Assembly (NCBI RefSeq): GCF_016185115.1
Contig: NZ_JACPOF010000004.1
Span: 53,970-117,969 of the forward strand
Direction: 5' to 3'
Source of the DNA: Polaromonas sp.
GTDB taxonomy: Bacteria > Pseudomonadota > Gammaproteobacteria > Burkholderiales > Burkholderiaceae_C
DNA length: 64,000 nucleotides
The notes beneath the pieces are model-generated. The model was not told the origin of the DNA. It ran no database searches and saw only the letters and a program-made list of their open reading frames with translations. Positions 44,049 to 54,499 of the stretch are shown here, one piece after another (positions within the stretch are counted from its first letter, which is position 1; every line of letters begins with the position of its first letter). A program made the translations under genes and the position numbers.

Positions 44049-45575
44049 TCAAACCCGGCAAAGCGCCGAAGCCGTCAAATTCTCGTGCGGCCGATTTACC
44101 AGCCAGTCGTCCGCCATCCGCCCGTGTGTAAACACCGCCGAACAGGCGGCTTCAAAAGCCTGCTGCCCGCCGGCCATGGCCGCCCCCACCATGCCTGCCA
44201 GCACATCGCCCGTACCGGCAGTCGCCAGCAGCGCATTGCCTGTGGGGTTGATGCAGCTGGTCTGGCCTGGTGACGCGATCACGCTGCCTGAGCCTTTGAG
44301 CACCACCACCACGCCGAAACTTTCAGCCAGTTGCGCCGCGACCTTGAGCCGGTTGGCCTGCACATCGGCTGCTGTGATGCCTGCCAGCCGCGCGGCTTCC
44401 AGCGGGTGCGGTGTGAGCACGGTCTTGTAGCCGCGTCCATGCCGCGCCTTCAGCAGCGTCTGCAAGGCGCTGTCGCTGGCAATGGCATTGAGCGCATCGG
44501 CGTCCAGCACCAGGCGCGGTGCACTCGACAGCACTTTGGGCAGCACGGCCCTGACAGCCTCACCGCCACCACAGCCGCAGACGACCACCTGGGTTTTCAG
44601 GTCAAGCGCATCCGGGCTGCGAAACATGAGCTCGGGTTGAACGGGGTCCACCGTCAGCGCGGTCTGGCCTTCCTCACCCAGCAGGGCCACAAACACCCGG
44701 CCCGCACCGTTGAAAAGTGCTGCCCGCGCCGCCAGCAGTGCAGCGCCAGCCATGTGGCTTCTGGCGGTCGATTCGCCGCCGATGACGGCTACATCGCCGA
44801 AGCTGCCTTTGTGGCTGGCGTGCGTGGCGAGGACCCGTGAGCGCGGCAGCGCGCGGTCTTCGCCCAGCAGCCGGGCGTCGGGAGGGGGGCTAGTCGTGAC
44901 GCCAAGGTCATCAAACCAGACCTCGCCTGCGCAGTCGCGACCTTGCGCCGTGAAAAGACCGGGTTTGAGCGTCAGCAGGCTCAAGGTAAAACGCCTGCCG
45001 GATGATGAGGCGTTCGACGATGGCAGGATGTGCCCGGTGTCGGCATCCAGCCACGTGGGTACATCCACGCAGAGGCAGGGCTGGCCGCTGGCCTGGATCA
45101 GTGCCAGCCAGGCATGAATTTTTGCGCTGCCGGGGCGCTGGGGGTCTGCTGTTGCGCCTATGCCCAGCAGGGCATCAATGCAGAAGTCAAAGTCAGCGGG
45201 TGGCTGCTCTGCCACGGGCACGCCTGCTGCCAGGGCGCGCCCGTGTGAGAGCTGTGCGTCAGGCGGCAAAGCTGCCTTGCCGGCCAAGCCCGTTGAGGGA
45301 CCTGTCCAGGTCAACACCACGTTTTTGCCCCAGCGGTGCAGATGTAGCGCCGCCTCAAAACCGTCGCCGCCGTTGTTGCCGGGGCCGCAGGCGATCCAGA
45401 TGCGCTGTGCATGCGGTGCGAGGGCCAGCGCGAGTTTTGCGGTGGCCAGCCCTGCACGCTGCATCAGCGTGTGCGCGGGCAGGGCGGCGGCAGCCTGTTG
45501 TTCCATCGCACGGGTGGTGGCGACGCTGTAAAGCGGGAGGCTTGTGGCTCTGGTGAAACGGGTGATTCGCTGCAT
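44049..45575 (-). CDS. nnr: Bifunctional NAD(P)H-hydrate repair enzyme (epimerase/dehydratase)
   Basis: 508 residues with both halves of the E. coli YjeF layout. N-terminal epimerase: ATTRAMEQQAAAALPAHTLMQRAG, CGPGNNGGDGFEAALHL and FDFCIDALLGIGAT. C-terminal ADP-dependent dehydratase: SHKGSFGDVAVIGGESTARSHMAG, VVCGCGGGEAVRAVL, VLDADALNAIA, LTPHPLEAARLAG and GTGDVLAGMVGAAMAGG. It repairs hydrated NADH/NADPH. It lies 37 bp downstream of dadA on the same strand. Confidence 0.93.
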   Translation of the reverse strand: MQRITRFTRATSLPLYSVATTRAMEQQAAAALPAHTLMQRAGLATAKLALALAPHAQRIWIACGPGNNGGDGFEAALHLHRWGKNVVLTWTGPSTGLAGKAALPPDAQLSHGRALAAGVPVAEQPPADFDFCIDALLGIGATADPQRPGSAKIHAWLALIQASGQPCLCVDVPTWLDADTGHILPSSNASSSGRRFTLSLLTLKPGLFTAQGRDCAGEVWFDDLGVTTSPPPDARLLGEDRALPRSRVLATHASHKGSFGDVAVIGGESTARSHMAGAALLAARAALFNGAGRVFVALLGEEGQTALTVDPVQPELMFRSPDALDLKTQVVVCGCGGGEAVRAVLPKVLSSAPRLVLDADALNAIASDSALQTLLKARHGRGYKTVLTPHPLEAARLAGITAADVQANRLKVAAQLAESFGVVVVLKGSGSVIASPGQTSCINPTGNALLATAGTGDVLAGMVGAAMAGGQQAFEAACSAVFTHGRMADDWLVNRPHENLTASALCRV

Positions 45576-45612
45576 GGCCTGATTGTGCTGCAGCGCCCGG
45601 CTGTTTCAGGCG

Positions 45613-46872
45613 TCAGGCCAGGCGGCTGATGTCCAGGCCTTCCATGTCGATGTCGGGCTTCCTGCCTGCCATCATGTCGGCCAGCGCACGCGCGCTGCCG
45701 CAACTGAGCGCCCATCCGCTGGAGCCATGCCCCAGGTTGAGCCACAGCCCGGCGATGCCGCTGTTGCCAATGATGGGCGGGCCGTCCGGGAGCATGGGGC
45801 GTGCCCCTTTCCACTCCTGCACGCTCGCGCCTGTATTCGAATGCTGCGCCGCGCCGGGAAACCAGTCGTGCAGAACCTTGTAAAGCGTCTGTATGGACGC
45901 GGCGCGTTTGCCCTCCAGCGTGCCGCCGATCTCGGCGCTGCCGGCCACGCGCACCCGGTTGCCCAGGCGCGAGATGGCCACCTTGTAGCGCTCGTCCATC
46001 AACGAGGAGCGCGGCGCATTGAGCGGCTCACGGATAGGCGCGCTGATCGAATAACCATAGACGGCTGCCATGGGGATCTTCAGGCCCATGGGCCTCAAGA
46101 GCCGCGCGGATGCCAGTCCCGCGCACATGACGATGCGGTCAAAGCTGCGCGGCGAAGTCTCGCCCTTGATGAGCAACCGTCCCGGGCCTGATTTGTCGAT
46201 ATGCGCAACATCAGTGTTGAACTCGAAATTCACGCCTGAGCGCTGGGCCTCGTTCTTGAGCAGCAGCGCGAACTGGCGGCAGTTGGCGACCTCGTCATTG
46301 GGCAGATGAATGCCGCCCAGGAACTGCGTGTCGGTGTTGATGGCCGGTTCAATCTTGCGCACCTCGTCGGCAGGCATTTCCTTGAAACTCACACCGGCTT
46401 CACGCAATACCTGCAGGCCGGGCTGCACCAGCTTGCTGTCTTTTTCACTGCGCAGCAAGACCATGTAGCCGGGGCTGCGGTCGTATTCAAGCTGCAGTTC
46501 AGCCGTCAGGTGGTGCAGACGTTCGCGGCTGTAAAAAGCCAGTCGCTGCAGGCGTGCGCGGTTGGCCAGGTAGGTGTCGAGCTTGCAGGCGCGCCACCAT
46601 TTCCACATCCACGCGATGTCGCTGCCGGACAGCGGCAGGCCTATCTTGACGGGCGCATGGCGGCTGAACAGGTGGCTGAACACCTTGCCCGGCATGCCGG
46701 GTGCGGCCCAGGGCGTGACATAGCCGGGGGCGACCACGCCTGCGTTGGCAAAACTGGTTTCTTCAGCAGCGGCGCCGCGTCTCTCAAAAACCGTGACCTC
46801 ATGGCCGTCTGCAGCGAGCTCATAAGCGGTGGTGATGCCGACGATGCCGGCGCCGATAACGGCAATTTTCAT
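45613..46872 (-). CDS. dadA: D-amino acid dehydrogenase small subunit
   Basis: 419 residues. It starts MKIAVIGAGIVGITTAYELAADGHEVTVFERRGAAAEETSFANAG, the FAD Rossmann motif and DadA signature, with APGYVTPWAAPGMPGKV and a C-terminal PMLPDGPPIIGNSGIAGLWLNLGHGSSGWALSCGSARALADMMAGRKPDID. It oxidises D-alanine and other D-amino acids to 2-oxo acids, feeding electrons to the membrane. The ATG nine codons after the longest possible start is used because it opens the Rossmann fold. Confidence 0.9.
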   Translation of the reverse strand: MKIAVIGAGIVGITTAYELAADGHEVTVFERRGAAAEETSFANAGVVAPGYVTPWAAPGMPGKVFSHLFSRHAPVKIGLPLSGSDIAWMWKWWRACKLDTYLANRARLQRLAFYSRERLHHLTAELQLEYDRSPGYMVLLRSEKDSKLVQPGLQVLREAGVSFKEMPADEVRKIEPAINTDTQFLGGIHLPNDEVANCRQFALLLKNEAQRSGVNFEFNTDVAHIDKSGPGRLLIKGETSPRSFDRIVMCAGLASARLLRPMGLKIPMAAVYGYSISAPIREPLNAPRSSLMDERYKVAISRLGNRVRVAGSAEIGGTLEGKRAASIQTLYKVLHDWFPGAAQHSNTGASVQEWKGARPMLPDGPPIIGNSGIAGLWLNLGHGSSGWALSCGSARALADMMAGRKPDIDMEGLDISRLA

Positions 46873-46985
46873 GCGCGCTCCGTCCTGTTGCACATCCACA
46901 GGGCAGCGCTATAAATACGGGGGGTCATTGTTGTTGGTGTTTCCGGGATTCGAAAAACCGGCAATCCGCATGGCGGACGCCGGTT

Positions 46986-48323
46986 TTATTGGGGTTGCGG
47001 CTGCAACAGGGCTTCGACCTGCAGGGCCAGGCCCAGCACTGCATCGTCTTTCATGGCAGATTGCCAGATCATCAGGCCGACGGGAAGTTCGCTGCGGTCG
47101 TGGCAGGGCAGGGATATCGAGCAGCCATCGAGCATGTTAACCACCGCGGTGTTGCGAAGCAGCAGGCCATTGACGCGGAAAAATTCGGTGTCATCGGCAA
47201 GGCTGGCGATGGGCGGCGCGACGATGGGCACAGTGGGCGAGAGCATCGCGTCATAGCCCTCCAGTTGCTCCTCCATGCGACCGATCCAGCTCTTTCGGGC
47301 GGCAAGCAGGGTGATGTAGTCGGCAGCGCTCATGCCCGCGCCCTTGAGGATGCGTACCGCTACGCGCTGATCGTATTGCGCTTCGTGTCTTGCAATCAGC
47401 TCGCGGTGCCAGGCATAGCTCTCGGCAGCAGACAGGCCGCCGGTGGCGTTGATGGCTGCCAGCTCCGCGATGTCTTCGAGTGTGGTGTATTCAATTTCTG
47501 CGCCCGCCTGCTGCAACTGTGCAAGCGTGCGCTCGAAGGCGGCGGCGACCGTAGCATCCACGCCGTCCAGCATCCATGTACGCGGTACGCCAAAACGGCA
47601 GGATGAAAGGGGCTTGCCTGCCAGGTTGACGCTGCGCGCGGCCAACACTTCATGCACGGTGATGGCATCGCGCACGGTGCGGGTGAGGGCGCTGACGGTG
47701 TCCAGCGTGGTCGATAGCGGCAGTGCGCCTTCTGTCGGCACCAGCCTGGCCGTGCTTTTAAAACCAACGATGCCGCACAGCGCCGCCGGTATGCGGATCG
47801 AGCCGCCCGTGTCCGAGCCCAGGCCAATCAGCGCCGCGCCCGTAGCTACCGAGACGGCCGCGCCCGAAGACGACCCGCCTGGAATGCGGTCTACAACCTG
47901 ATCCGCCGGGTTGACCGGCGTGCCGTAGTGCGGGTTGATGCCGACGCCCGAAAAGGCGAATTCGACCATGTTGGTGCGGCCGGCCAGTACGCCGCCGGCG
48001 GCCAGCAGGCGCGCTACCGCGGGGCAGGTTGCTTCTGCCGGTGCTGCATCCGCCAGCACCTTGGAACCCGCCCTGGTGGGCTGGCCAGCGATGTCAAACA
48101 GGTCCTTGACCGAGAAAGGGATGCCGGAAAGCGGCCCCTGAATGTCGCTGGAAGGGCCTGCTGGCGCGCGTTGGGGCTCAAAACCGGGCATGTAAACGTG
48201 CCGGCAGGCAGCACTTGCGGACGTTTTCAGGGCGTTTTCCAGAACCTGGGCCGGGCTGGTTTGACCCGCCTTGACCAGCTCCAGGGTGCTGTGGATATCG
48301 GCAGGTGTCGGTGGCTGGCTCAT
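46986..48323 (-). CDS. Amidase signature family hydrolase
   Basis: 445 residues from ATG 48323. The Ser-cisSer-Lys catalytic set is recognisable: [22 protein letters not shown] (Lys), then [46 protein letters not shown], containing GGSSSG and the nucleophilic Ser in DTGGSIR. Related to GatA, but standalone members (AtzF, formamidase-type or aryl acylamidase) occur widely. Substrate unknown. It is divergent from rpsB, with the rpsB promoter just outside its start. Confidence 0.85.
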   Translation of the reverse strand: MSQPPTPADIHSTLELVKAGQTSPAQVLENALKTSASAACRHVYMPGFEPQRAPAGPSSDIQGPLSGIPFSVKDLFDIAGQPTRAGSKVLADAAPAEATCPAVARLLAAGGVLAGRTNMVEFAFSGVGINPHYGTPVNPADQVVDRIPGGSSSGAAVSVATGAALIGLGSDTGGSIRIPAALCGIVGFKSTARLVPTEGALPLSTTLDTVSALTRTVRDAITVHEVLAARSVNLAGKPLSSCRFGVPRTWMLDGVDATVAAAFERTLAQLQQAGAEIEYTTLEDIAELAAINATGGLSAAESYAWHRELIARHEAQYDQRVAVRILKGAGMSAADYITLLAARKSWIGRMEEQLEGYDAMLSPTVPIVAPPIASLADDTEFFRVNGLLLRNTAVVNMLDGCSISLPCHDRSELPVGLMIWQSAMKDDAVLGLALQVEALLQPQPQ

Positions 48324-48335
48324 TGGGTGGGAAGG

Positions 48336-48344
48336 TGTTATACT
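48336..48344 (+). promoter_or_regulatory. Extended -10 promoter for rpsB
   Basis: TGTTATACT is an extended -10 (TG-n-TATACT). The hexamer 17 bp upstream (TGGCTC) is a poor -35, as expected for this class. Transcription would begin near 48351, giving a leader of about 125 nt before rpsB. Confidence 0.5.
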
Positions 48345-48475
48345 CGACTGGCTTTGCAGATGACGCCGTGTTGTCTGCGGCAAATCGCAAATCAGCCATT
48401 CAAGGTGTTGCCGGGCCCCGTCATATGGGCTTCGCGATAAGCGCTGATTTTAGACACAACCTTTGGAGTATTCAT

Positions 48476-49225
48476 ATGTCAACCACCATGCGCGAAATGC
48501 TGGAAGCCGGCGTCCATTTCGGACACCAAACCCGCTTCTGGGACCCCAAGATGGCCCCGTACATCTTCGGTCATCGCAACCGCATCCACATCATCAACCT
48601 GGAAAAATCGCTCCCGATGTACCAGGACGCGATGAAGTTCGCGAAACAGCTGTCTGCCAACCGCGGCACCATCCTGATGGTCGGCACCAAGCGCCAGGCC
48701 CGTGAAATCGTTGCCACCGAAGCAAAGCGCGCTGGCGTGCCCTTCGTTGACCAGCGCTGGCTGGGCGGCATGCTGACCAACTTCAAGACGGTCAAGACCT
48801 CCATCAAGCGCCTGAAGGAAATGAAGGCCCAGCAGGAAGCCGGCCTCGATTCCATCAGCAAAAAAGAACAGCTGACCTTCAAGCGCGAAATCGAAAAGCT
48901 TGAAAAGGACATCGGCGGCATCCAGGACATGGCTGCACTGCCGGACGCGATTTTTGTGATCGACGTGGGCTTCCACAAGATCGCCGTGCTCGAAGCCAAG
49001 AAGCTGGGCATCCCGCTGATCGGCGTGGTTGACTCCAACCACTCGCCTATCGGCATCGACTACGTGATCCCCGGCAATGATGACTCGTCCAAGGCTGTGG
49101 CCCTGTACGCACGCGGCATTGCCGACGCCATCATCGAAGGCCGCGCCAACGCCGTCAACGACGTCGTGAAGATGGCCCAGCCCGAAAGCGCCGACGAATT
49201 CGTGGAAGTGAACGCTGCTGCCTGA
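48476..49225 (+). CDS. rpsB: 30S ribosomal protein S2
   Basis: 249 residues starting [32 protein letters not shown], the invariant S2 N-terminus, then [28 protein letters not shown] and [27 protein letters not shown]. It joins the 30S subunit late and is needed for mRNA binding with S1. The leader of more than 100 nt upstream may host autogenous control, as reported for other rpsB operons. A terminator separates it from tsf, so tsf depends partly on readthrough or its own promoter. Confidence 0.98.
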   Translation: MSTTMREMLEAGVHFGHQTRFWDPKMAPYIFGHRNRIHIINLEKSLPMYQDAMKFAKQLSANRGTILMVGTKRQAREIVATEAKRAGVPFVDQRWLGGMLTNFKTVKTSIKRLKEMKAQQEAGLDSISKKEQLTFKREIEKLEKDIGGIQDMAALPDAIFVIDVGFHKIAVLEAKKLGIPLIGVVDSNHSPIGIDYVIPGNDDSSKAVALYARGIADAIIEGRANAVNDVVKMAQPESADEFVEVNAAA

Positions 49226-49250
49226 TTGTTCCGGCATTGCGCAAGACGCG

Positions 49251-49277
49251 AAAAAGGGGCTCGCGTAGCCCCTTTTT
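49251..49277 (+). terminator. Rho-independent terminator or attenuator between rpsB and tsf
   Basis: AAAAAGGGGCT, loop CGCGT, AGCCCCTTTTT: an 11-bp stem ending in five T, 25 bp after rpsB. It would reduce transcription into tsf-pyrH-frr, a common way to set ribosomal protein above elongation factor. Confidence 0.85.
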
Positions 49278-49360
49278 CACAAGTGAATGATTTTGGATGG
49301 CGGGTTGGGCGTGTGCTTCAACCCCGCTGCAACGACAAACGGAAACTGGAGATTTAAAAA

Positions 49361-50275
49361 ATGGCTATTACCGCAAGCATGGTCGCTGAACTGCGCGCCA
49401 AGACCGACGCCCCCATGATGGAATGCAAAAAGGCTTTGACCGAAGCCGAGGGTGATTTCGAAAAAGCGGAAGAAATCCTGCGCGTCAAGCTGGGCAACAA
49501 GGCCGGCAAGGCTGCATCGCGTGTCACGGCTGAAGGCGTGATCGCCTATCACGCTGAAGGCGGCGTGGGCGCACTGGTTGAAATCAACTGCGAAACCGAC
49601 TTTGTGACCAAGAACGACAGCTTCCTGGCATTCACCGATGCGGTTGCCAAGGGCATCGTCAAGAACAACCCGGCTGACGTGGCTGCTGTTGGCGCCATGC
49701 CCCTGAGCCTGGACGGCTTCGGCCCGACGGTTGAAGACGTGCGCAAGGGCCTGATCGGCAAGATCGGCGAGAACATGAGCGTGCGCCGCTTCAAGCGTTT
49801 CGCGGACAACAAGCTGGCGTCTTACCTTCACGGTACGCGCATCGGCGTGGTCGTCGAGTTTGACGGTGATGAGACTGCCGCCAAGGACGTTGCCATGCAC
49901 GTGGCCGCCATGAAGCCGGTGTCGCTGTCCAGCGCCGATGTGCCTGCCGAACTGGTCGCCAAGGAGCGTTCGGTGGCAGCAGCCAAGGCCGCTGAAGATG
50001 CAGCCGTTGCAACTGCTGCAGGCAAGCCTGTGCAGTCCGCTGAAATCGTTGCCAAGCGCATCGAGGGCGGCGTCCAGAAGTACCTGAAGGAAGTCAGCCT
50101 GCACAACCAGGCTTTCGTCAAGAACGACAAGCAGACCGTCGAGCAGATGCTCAAGGAAAAAGGCACTGCAGTCAAAGCCTTCACGCTTTACGTTGTCGGC
50201 GAAGGCATCGAGAAGAAGGTTGACGACTTCGCAGCCGAAGTGGCGGCGCAGGTCGCAGCTGCCAAGGCAGCCTGA
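49361..50275 (+). CDS. tsf: Elongation factor Ts
   Basis: 304 residues. N-terminal [41 protein letters not shown] is the TS-N/UBA domain; [13 protein letters not shown] is the TDFV motif that contacts EF-Tu; the C-terminal half holds the coiled-coil and second core subdomain. It recycles EF-Tu-GDP to GTP-ready EF-Tu. It is slightly longer than E. coli EF-Ts (283). Preceded by GGAGATTT and followed by pyrH in the universal order. Confidence 0.98.
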   Translation: MAITASMVAELRAKTDAPMMECKKALTEAEGDFEKAEEILRVKLGNKAGKAASRVTAEGVIAYHAEGGVGALVEINCETDFVTKNDSFLAFTDAVAKGIVKNNPADVAAVGAMPLSLDGFGPTVEDVRKGLIGKIGENMSVRRFKRFADNKLASYLHGTRIGVVVEFDGDETAAKDVAMHVAAMKPVSLSSADVPAELVAKERSVAAAKAAEDAAVATAAGKPVQSAEIVAKRIEGGVQKYLKEVSLHNQAFVKNDKQTVEQMLKEKGTAVKAFTLYVVGEGIEKKVDDFAAEVAAQVAAAKAA

Positions 50276-50338
50276 GTATTTTTCTACAGCCGGAAGGCCG
50301 CTAAACTTCAAATAACCCAACCTCCAGAAAGCGCCTAC

Positions 50339-51049
50339 ATGCCAGCCTACAAGCGAATCTTGTTAAAACTGTCAGGTGAGGCCTTGATGGGGGACGATGC
50401 CTTCGGCATCAACCGCGCGACCATCGTGCGCATGGTTGAAGAAATCGCCGAGGTCACCCGCATGGGTGTTGAAGTGGCCGTGGTCATAGGCGGCGGCAAT
50501 ATTTTTCGCGGTGTGGCGGGCGGTTCGGTCGGTATGGACCGCGCCACCGCAGACTACATGGGCATGCTGGCAACCGTCATGAATGCCCTGGCACTGGGCG
50601 ATACCATGGACAAGGCCGGGCTGATCGCCCGTGTGATGTCCGCCATCGGCATCGAACGTGTCGTTGAGCCTTACGTACGTCCCAAGGCGCTTCAGTATCT
50701 TGAAGAAGGCAAGGTTGTCATCTTCGCCGCGGGTACGGGCAATCCTTTTTTCACGACCGATACTGCCGCCGCCTTGCGCGGCGCTGAAATCGGCGCTGAA
50801 ATCGTGCTGAAAGCCACCAAGGTTGATGGCGTGTACACGGCTGACCCGAAAAAAGACCCGGCCGCTACACGTTATGCGAACATCACGTTTGATGAAGCCA
50901 TGGGCAAAAACCTCGAAGTCATGGACGCCACGGCGTTTGCGCTGTGCCGTGACCAGAAGCTGCCCATCAAGGTTTTCAGCATTTTCAAGCACGGTGCCCT
51001 CAAGCGCGTCGTGATGGGTGAAGACGAGGGCACGCTGGTCCACGTTTAA
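50339..51049 (+). CDS. pyrH: UMP kinase
   Basis: 236 residues, typical hexameric bacterial UMP kinase: [96 protein letters not shown]. It phosphorylates UMP to UDP and is feedback-controlled by UTP and GTP. Located between tsf and frr as in most bacteria. Confidence 0.98.
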   Translation: MPAYKRILLKLSGEALMGDDAFGINRATIVRMVEEIAEVTRMGVEVAVVIGGGNIFRGVAGGSVGMDRATADYMGMLATVMNALALGDTMDKAGLIARVMSAIGIERVVEPYVRPKALQYLEEGKVVIFAAGTGNPFFTTDTAAALRGAEIGAEIVLKATKVDGVYTADPKKDPAATRYANITFDEAMGKNLEVMDATAFALCRDQKLPIKVFSIFKHGALKRVVMGEDEGTLVHV

Positions 51050-51109
51050 GACCGACTTAAGCAGAGAGCATCAGACTTTCCATCTCACAGACATCCGGAG
51101 TCCGAAATC

Positions 51110-51670
51110 ATGAGCATTGCCGAGATCAAGCAAACCGCAGAGCAGAAGATGCAGCAGTCGATGGAGGCGTTCAAAAACAGCCTGTCCAAAATCCGTACCG
51201 GCCGCGCCAATCCTGGCATCCTGGATACCGTGCAGGTTGATTACTACGGCTCCATGGTTCCCATCAGCCAGGTGGCCAACGTGTCGCTGCTTGATGCGCG
51301 CACCGTCAGTGTCGCGCCCTGGGAAAAAGGCATGGGGCCGAAGATTGAAAAGGCGATTCGTGATTCGGATTTGGGCCTTAACCCCGCAGCGCAGGGCGAC
51401 CTGATTCGCGTGCCCATGCCGGCCATGACGGAAGAGCGCCGAAAGGAACTCACCAAGGTTGTTCGCAGCGAAGGGGAGCATGCCAAGGTCGCCGTGCGCA
51501 ACCTGCGCCGCGATGCCAACGACCATGTCAAAAGGCTGCTCAAGGACAAGGAAATCTCAGAAGACGATGAGCGCCGTTCGCAGGACGAAGTCCAGAAATT
51601 CACGGACAGGTTCATCGCTGAAGTTGACAAGCTTGTCGCCAGCAAGGAACAAGACATCATGGCAGTTTGA
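51110..51670 (+). CDS. frr: Ribosome recycling factor
   Basis: 186 residues: [92 protein letters not shown]. The tRNA-mimic protein splits post-termination ribosomes with EF-G. Full length and no anomalies. The uppS gene follows 28 bp later. Confidence 0.98.
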   Translation: MSIAEIKQTAEQKMQQSMEAFKNSLSKIRTGRANPGILDTVQVDYYGSMVPISQVANVSLLDARTVSVAPWEKGMGPKIEKAIRDSDLGLNPAAQGDLIRVPMPAMTEERRKELTKVVRSEGEHAKVAVRNLRRDANDHVKRLLKDKEISEDDERRSQDEVQKFTDRFIAEVDKLVASKEQDIMAV

Positions 51671-51698
51671 TCACGGTTAAATCAACCTGATCAAAACA

Positions 51699-52454
51699 AT
51701 GGCCAAGCCAAAGTCCACAGCCGTCCCGCACCATGTCGCCATCGTGATGGATGGCAATGGGCGATGGGCCACCAAACGATTTTTACCGCGCGTAGCTGGC
51801 CACAAGCAGGGCGTGGATTCGCTGAGCCGCTGCGTTCAGGCATGCATGGACCGCGGCATTGGCGTGCTGACTGTTTTTGCCTTTTCGTCCGAAAACTGGA
51901 ACCGTCCTTCCGACGAGGTTTCGGGCCTGATGGAACTGCTGGCTTTCTCCCTGTCGCGTGAGATGCCCCGGCTCAAGGCCAATGGCGTGCGCATTTATTT
52001 TGTGGGCGACCGCACCCGGCTTTCTGAAAAAGTACAAGAGGGTCTTGCACAGGCAGAACTCGCGACCTCTGACAACACCCGGCTTGTCTTCAATGTCTGC
52101 TTCAACTATGGCGGCCGCTGGGACATTGCCCAGGCAGCCCAAAAACTGATGAAAGCCGGCCAGGAAATTACGGAGATGTCGCTGGACAGGGCCATGGCCC
52201 TGGCTCATGTGCCTGATCCGGACCTGCTGATACGCACCGGGGGAGAACTGCGTATCAGCAATTTTCTGCTATGGCAGGCGGCTTATTCCGAGCTCCATTT
52301 TTCCGACCGGCTCTGGCCAGACTTTGACGAAGCGGCGCTCGATGAGGCCATCGCCATCTTTCAAAGCCGCGAGAGGCGGTTTGGACAGACCTCTGCGCAG
52401 CTGGAGGGGCGCAAATCCGCGGTGAGCCCGACTTCAAAGGAAAAGGTGACCTGA
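51699..52454 (+). CDS. uppS: Undecaprenyl diphosphate synthase
   Basis: 251 residues: PHHVAIVMDGNGRWATKRFLPRVAGHKQG with the catalytic Asp, LTVFAFSSENWNRP, FNVCFNYGGRWDI and DLLIRTGGELRISNFLLWQAAYSELHF. It adds eight cis-isoprene units to farnesyl diphosphate, making the carrier lipid for peptidoglycan. Its stop overlaps the cdsA start (TGATG). Confidence 0.97.
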   Translation: MAKPKSTAVPHHVAIVMDGNGRWATKRFLPRVAGHKQGVDSLSRCVQACMDRGIGVLTVFAFSSENWNRPSDEVSGLMELLAFSLSREMPRLKANGVRIYFVGDRTRLSEKVQEGLAQAELATSDNTRLVFNVCFNYGGRWDIAQAAQKLMKAGQEITEMSLDRAMALAHVPDPDLLIRTGGELRISNFLLWQAAYSELHFSDRLWPDFDEAALDEAIAIFQSRERRFGQTSAQLEGRKSAVSPTSKEKVT

Positions 52455-53314
52455 TGCTCAGGCAGCGTGTGATCACCGCGATTGTTTTGCTGGCCGTACT
52501 GCTGCCCGCACTTTTTTACCCATCACCCGCACCTTTCTGCCTGCTGGCGCTGCTGCTGATAGCGGCCGGGGCCTGGGAGTGGGGCAAACTCAATGGCTGC
52601 AGCCAGAATCAGTCCCTGGTGCTGGGCGCAGTTTCTGTGGTGTTGTGTGCTGCCGCCTGGTACGCCGGACTGCTGACGAAGTCCTTGCCGCTGCTCTGGA
52701 CCCTTGCAGGCGCTGCCTGGGTGTTGGCCGGCGCCTGGCTGTTGCGCGGCGGCGTGACTGGTTGGTCAACCATACCCCGGGCGATACGCATCCCTGCCGG
52801 GATTTTTGCGCTCTGGCTGGCCTGGCTGGCCATTTCCCAGGCGCGTGTCATGGGCATCAGTTTCCTGCTGTCGGTGTTGCTGCTGGTCTGGGTCGCCGAC
52901 ATTTTTGCCTACTTTGCAGGCCGCGCCTTTGGCGGGCGTTTCAGCAAGGGCAAGCTTGCGCCTGCCATCAGTCCCGGCAAGAGCTGGGAGGGTGTCTGGG
53001 GCGGTATGGCTGGGGTGGTTGTGCTGGCTCTCGCCTGGGGATTGTTCGAGCGCCAGTCGGGTGTGGCCGGAACTGCCAGCCTTTATGGCCGTCTATGGTC
53101 GCAGCACGGCCTGCTCGTTCTGCTGGTGTCTGCCATCTTCATGGCGGCCATGAGTGTGGTGGGCGATCTGGTCGAGTCGTTGATCAAGCGCAGCGCGGGC
53201 GCCAAGGATTCCAGTAATTTGCTGCCCGGCCATGGCGGGGTGCTTGATCGCGTGGATGCCTTGTTGCCCACCCTGCCGCTGGCCATGATGCTGATCAACC
53301 TGGCCGTTCCATGA
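52454..53314 (+). CDS. cdsA: Phosphatidate cytidylyltransferase
   Basis: 286 residues with about eight transmembrane segments and the family signature near the C-terminus, SLIKRSAGAKDSSNLLPGHGGVLDRVDALLPTLP, where the Asp residues bind metal. It makes CDP-diacylglycerol from phosphatidate and CTP. Overlaps uppS by one base and dxr by four (ATGA), implying coupled translation. Confidence 0.96.
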   Translation: MLRQRVITAIVLLAVLLPALFYPSPAPFCLLALLLIAAGAWEWGKLNGCSQNQSLVLGAVSVVLCAAAWYAGLLTKSLPLLWTLAGAAWVLAGAWLLRGGVTGWSTIPRAIRIPAGIFALWLAWLAISQARVMGISFLLSVLLLVWVADIFAYFAGRAFGGRFSKGKLAPAISPGKSWEGVWGGMAGVVVLALAWGLFERQSGVAGTASLYGRLWSQHGLLVLLVSAIFMAAMSVVGDLVESLIKRSAGAKDSSNLLPGHGGVLDRVDALLPTLPLAMMLINLAVP

Positions 53315-54498
53315 GCGTGCGCAAACAGCGCGTCACGGTACTGGGCTCCACAGGTTCCGTTGGTGTCAATACACTGGATGTCATCGCCGCCCACAGGGAT
53401 CGATTCGAAGTTTTTGCGCTGAGCGCCTCGACCCAGGTCGAACTCATGCTGGGGCAGTGCCGGCAGTTCACGCCGCGTTATGTGGTCATGGCAAGTGCGC
53501 CGCACGCAGTGCTGCTTGCTGAAAAGCTGAAACAGAACGGACTTCAGACGGAAGTTGTGCAGGGGCAGGGTGCCCTGTCGCAGATTGCCTCCCATGATGA
53601 TGTGGATGCGGTCATGGCTGCGATTGTGGGTGCGGCTGGCCTTGAGCCCTGCATGGCTGCGGCCAGGTCGGGCAAGCGCCTGCTGCTTGCGAACAAGGAG
53701 GCGCTGGTTGTTGGGGGTGAAATTTTCCTTGATGCTGTCCGTAGCGGTGGTGCCCAGTTGCTGCCTATCGACAGCGAACATTCGGCGGTGTTCCAGTCTC
53801 TTCCCGAAGATCCGTCTACCTGGCCTGAACGGGTAGAGAAAATCATTCTGACTGCGTCGGGCGGGCCGTTTCGCACACGCGACCCGGCCACCTTGCGCGA
53901 CGTGACGCCCGAGGAGGCTTGCGCTCATCCGAACTGGGTCATGGGCCGGAAAATCTCGGTTGACTCTGCGACCATGATGAACAAGGCGCTGGAAGTCATT
54001 GAGGCCAGGTACCTTTTCGGGCTGGCGCCTTCGCAGATTGAGGTGGTGATACACCCGCAGAGCGTCATTCACTCCATGGTGCAGTACCTGGATACTTCTG
54101 TCGTGGCCCAGTTGGGGTGCCCCGACATGCGGGTGCCTATTGCCTACGGCCTGGCCTGGCCTGGCCGTATTGCCTCCGGGGCGCAGGCGCTCGATTTTCG
54201 TGCCATGGCCAACATGACGTTTGAAGTGCCTGATCACGCTCGGTTTCCTGGCCTGCAACTGGCATGGGACGTGCTCGCCGCGCCGGTCGGTACGACAGCC
54301 ATACTCAATGCCGCAAATGAGATCGCTGTTGCAAAGTTCCTTGAGAAGCGCATACGGTTTGACCAGATCCACTCTGTAAACCTTGCAACTTTGGACAGGC
54401 TTTCCGTATCCGACATCCACGGAATTGATGACCTGCTCGCGCTTGACGCCGAGGCGCGTTCTGTGGCCGGTGATATCGCCGGACAACTGGAGTTTTGA
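53311..54498 (+). CDS. dxr: 1-deoxy-D-xylulose 5-phosphate reductoisomerase
   Basis: 395 residues: VTVLGSTGSVGVNTLDVIAAH (NADPH site), ANKEALVVGGEIF, LPIDSEHSAVFQSL (metal and substrate residues), LTASGGPFRTR, NWVMGRKISVDSATMMNKALEVIEA and IHPQSVIHSMVQY. It converts DXP to MEP in the non-mevalonate isoprenoid pathway, upstream of the undecaprenyl synthesis encoded two genes before. The rseP ATG follows 1 bp after its stop. Confidence 0.98.
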   Translation: MSVRKQRVTVLGSTGSVGVNTLDVIAAHRDRFEVFALSASTQVELMLGQCRQFTPRYVVMASAPHAVLLAEKLKQNGLQTEVVQGQGALSQIASHDDVDAVMAAIVGAAGLEPCMAAARSGKRLLLANKEALVVGGEIFLDAVRSGGAQLLPIDSEHSAVFQSLPEDPSTWPERVEKIILTASGGPFRTRDPATLRDVTPEEACAHPNWVMGRKISVDSATMMNKALEVIEARYLFGLAPSQIEVVIHPQSVIHSMVQYLDTSVVAQLGCPDMRVPIAYGLAWPGRIASGAQALDFRAMANMTFEVPDHARFPGLQLAWDVLAAPVGTTAILNAANEIAVAKFLEKRIRFDQIHSVNLATLDRLSVSDIHGIDDLLALDAEARSVAGDIAGQLEF

Positions 54499-54499
54499 G

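Noticed and set aside
48324..48475. A structured riboswitch in the rpsB leader
   Set aside because: A leader is present and some pairing is possible, but no known aptamer core could be recognised by eye.
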